From a virus, in IMG/VR virus record IMGVR_UViG_3300006641_000166, positions 1 to 25,116 of that record: 25,116 nt of DNA. One strand, given 5' to 3'. The position numbers and the translations under genes were made by a program. This document shows, one piece after another, positions 23,888 through 25,116 of this stretch. The notes below the pieces were generated by a model. It made no database searches. It saw nothing but the letters and a program-made list of their open reading frames with translations, and had not been told where the DNA came from. Position 1 is the first letter of the stretch, and every line of letters starts with the position of its first letter.

Positions 23888-24453
23888 TACTTACTACTAA
23901 AAACGTCGCCCCAAGTTTTCTTACCACCAATCTGAGCCGCAGTCGTAAGGCCGCCAATCGCTCCGTTCAGTAGGGAGCCGAACAGGTTGGGCCTTCGGGC
24001 GGGCGGTCGGTAGCCGGATTGAACCCGACCAACGGTTTCCGCTTCGATTCCCTTCATGTTGTTAAGGGCCGCCGACTTTTCAAATTCGTACTGAATCAAT
24101 GCGTTTTCGTGGCCCTTAAGCATCGCCTGCTTAAGGTCTGTGACCACGCTCGTAGCAGCCGATCCACCGATACCAGCCTCAGTGGCTGAGACGGCGGAGA
24201 ACCCGATGCGCTTTTCGAACTCTCGGCTAATCGAGTCCATCTCCGTGCGGGCCGTGGTCTCGGCCTCGGAAATTCGTCTAACCATCGAAGCGTATTGGAA
24301 CCGAGCGCTGTCCTCAGCGTTCTTCTTGTTCAACTCGTACATCTGCTTGTTGAACTTGTCCTCGGCCTTCGCTGCGGCGGTCCCGGACATATAGTCCGCC
24401 ATCGAGGACCCCATTTGAAGTCCAGCGAGAGCAACGGCGGGTCCGACGCACAT
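23887..24453 (-). CDS. Internal virion protein (gp14-like)
   Basis: This 188-residue protein is close in size to T7 gp14 (196). The N-terminus is Ala/Gly-rich and mildly hydrophobic (CVGPAVALAGLQMGSSMADY), followed by a long helix rich in Gln, Asn, Lys and Glu with an ARFQYASM..RISEAE segment, a Gly/Ala patch (ATEAGIGGSAATSVV) and a C-terminal GLTTAAQIGGKK segment. This pattern fits the small podoviral ejection protein that inserts in the outer membrane. GGGAG-type sequence (GGGAGT) lies eight bases before the ATG, and the start overlaps the preceding stop as TAATG. The assignment is by synteny plus pattern. Confidence 0.8.
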   Translation of the reverse strand: MCVGPAVALAGLQMGSSMADYMSGTAAAKAEDKFNKQMYELNKKNAEDSARFQYASMVRRISEAETTARTEMDSISREFEKRIGFSAVSATEAGIGGSAATSVVTDLKQAMLKGHENALIQYEFEKSAALNNMKGIEAETVGRVQSGYRPPARRPNLFGSLLNGAIGGLTTAAQIGGKKTWGDVFSSK

Positions 24454-24956
24454 TAGAGTTTACTCCCATCGATGACGAACTTGATGAAATTCCGGCCCGA
24501 AATGACCTTATTCTCAATGAGTTCAGCACCGCAGTGCTTAAGCCAGCGCAGGGCCGGGGCGTTATCTTCCCAAACCCAGTTCATCCCGGTCTTCCCGTCC
24601 ATGATGTGCTTCATCCACGGGCGGGACCAACGCAAGAATTCGAGGGGATTAGAGTAGACCCAATCCGAACCGACGGCGCAGATGAGGTAATCAGCGTCCG
24701 CCTTAACTTCACCGAAACGAGTGGCCCCAAACATCATTTCAACCTTGCCGTCAACAACAATTGACCAGCAGGGCTCGAGGGCCTTGTGCAAAATCTCAAG
24801 GGCCTCCTCGCCAGAGACGCTGAGGAATGCCTGAATTTCCACCATATCGGCAGATCGGATTCGTGGCCCGAGGTCGACGATGTCTGGCTTCCGGGAGCGC
24901 CGAATCGTCACATTGGGTAGCGGGTGCCTCTGGGGTTTGCTAACTTTAGTTCCCAT
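24453..24956 (-). CDS. gp13-like acyltransferase-fold virion assembly protein
   Basis: This 167-residue protein is placed like T7 gene 13 between the nozzle and gp14. Features include NVTIRRSRKPDIVDLGPRI, a PCWSIVVDGKVEMMFGA strand pair, and NWVWEDNAPALRWLKHCGAE, which is the C-terminal 'N..ALRWLK..GA' pattern of GNAT-fold proteins and is shared with the T7 gp13 family. The motif A acetyl-CoA loop (Q/RxxGxG/A) is not evident, so catalysis is doubtful. The ATG at 24956 has AGGA five bases upstream; a GTG at 24911 that overlaps the gp12 stop is an alternative start. With the chosen start, 49 bases overlap the nozzle gene. Confidence 0.75.
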   Translation of the reverse strand: MGTKVSKPQRHPLPNVTIRRSRKPDIVDLGPRIRSADMVEIQAFLSVSGEEALEILHKALEPCWSIVVDGKVEMMFGATRFGEVKADADYLICAVGSDWVYSNPLEFLRWSRPWMKHIMDGKTGMNWVWEDNAPALRWLKHCGAELIENKVISGRNFIKFVIDGSKL

Positions 24957-25116
24957 TCAATTCCTGTGAAGTTCGACGGGTAAGGGCTGGAGTTCACCAA
25001 GGTGACCCCAGTTTCCGTGTTCCGTCTAAATACCGAGAATCTGAAGTATCCGTCAATCACCCCTTCGTCAGGTTGCCCGAGGACAGGGTGGTTAAACGGG
25101 ATGTTGAATTGGGTCG
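24908..25116 (-). CDS. Tail nozzle protein (tail tubular protein B, gp12-like), C-terminal part
   Basis: Only the last 68 codons are in the window, the reading frame being open to the right edge (first whole codon at 25114). The translation includes FNIPFNHPVLGQPDEGVIDG, YFRFSVFRRNTE and SSPYPSNFTGIEWELKL before a TGA at 24908-24910. Its beta-rich character and place just before a gp13-like gene fit the C-terminus of the podoviral tail nozzle protein. The last 49 bases overlap the next gene. The missing 5' part limits certainty. Confidence 0.65.
   Translation of the reverse strand, partial: TQFNIPFNHPVLGQPDEGVIDGYFRFSVFRRNTETGVTLVNSSPYPSNFTGIEWELKLANPRGTRYPM

Noticed and set aside
1-25116. 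CRISPR arrays, tRNA genes, rRNA genes, insertion sequences and integrase or attachment sites.
   Set aside because: Read by eye, no spaced palindromic repeat array, cloverleaf with tRNA consensus, transposase or integrase motif was found. The 344-409 structure lacks tRNA consensus arms.

Overview
The window is the late (structural, packaging and lysis) arm of a T7-like podovirus, read mostly from the minus strand. The order of genes from right to left reproduces T7 genes 12-13-14-15-16-17-17.5-18-19: the C-terminal end of the tail nozzle protein (gp12-like), a gp13-like protein, three ejectable internal virion proteins (gp14-, gp15- and gp16-like), a tail fibre with a T7 gp17-type anchor domain, a small coiled-coil membrane protein in the holin position, the small terminase and the large terminase. 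No bacterial chromosomal gene is seen. The host cannot be named from the sequence; a lipobox protein and a spanin-like layout suggest a Gram-negative host.

Region by region. (a) 25116-9666: nozzle end, then virion core genes. The gp16-like protein is 3650 residues, close to three times the size of T7 gp16, and takes up about 44% of the window. It carries an embedded HEIFH zincin-type motif, a degenerate acetyltransferase-like segment, a low-complexity hinge and a long coiled coil. (b) 9666-6002: tail fibre, holin-like protein and the two terminase subunits. (c) 6010-5456: a lone plus-strand gene for an endonuclease VII-type HNH protein. It sits tail-to-tail with the terminase, overlapping it, and appears to have its own sigma-70-like promoter placed so that the mRNA would begin at or very near the ATG. 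(d) 5455-1379: an island absent from T7, with a small HELCH metallopeptidase and seven small or fibrous virion-type proteins, including a collagen-like protein with 35 Gly-X-Y triplets and a very glycine-rich fibre. (e) 1372-677: a lysis cassette with an LLH-type holin candidate, a 53-codon ORF and an overlapping lipoprotein that resembles an outer-membrane spanin. (f) 682-602: two consecutive hairpins, a likely end of the late transcript. (g) 590-1: non-coding DNA rich in direct, tandem and inverted repeats, plausibly the genome-end or concatemer-junction region.

The minus-strand genes form nearly continuous translationally coupled runs. Most junctions are TAATG, TGATG or ATGA overlaps, so virion core, fibre and packaging proteins are probably made from long polycistronic late transcripts. 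No T7-type phage promoter could be recognised by eye. Two sharp GC changes inside single genes (the collagen-like gene and the gp15-like gene) suggest mosaic assembly of the virion genes.
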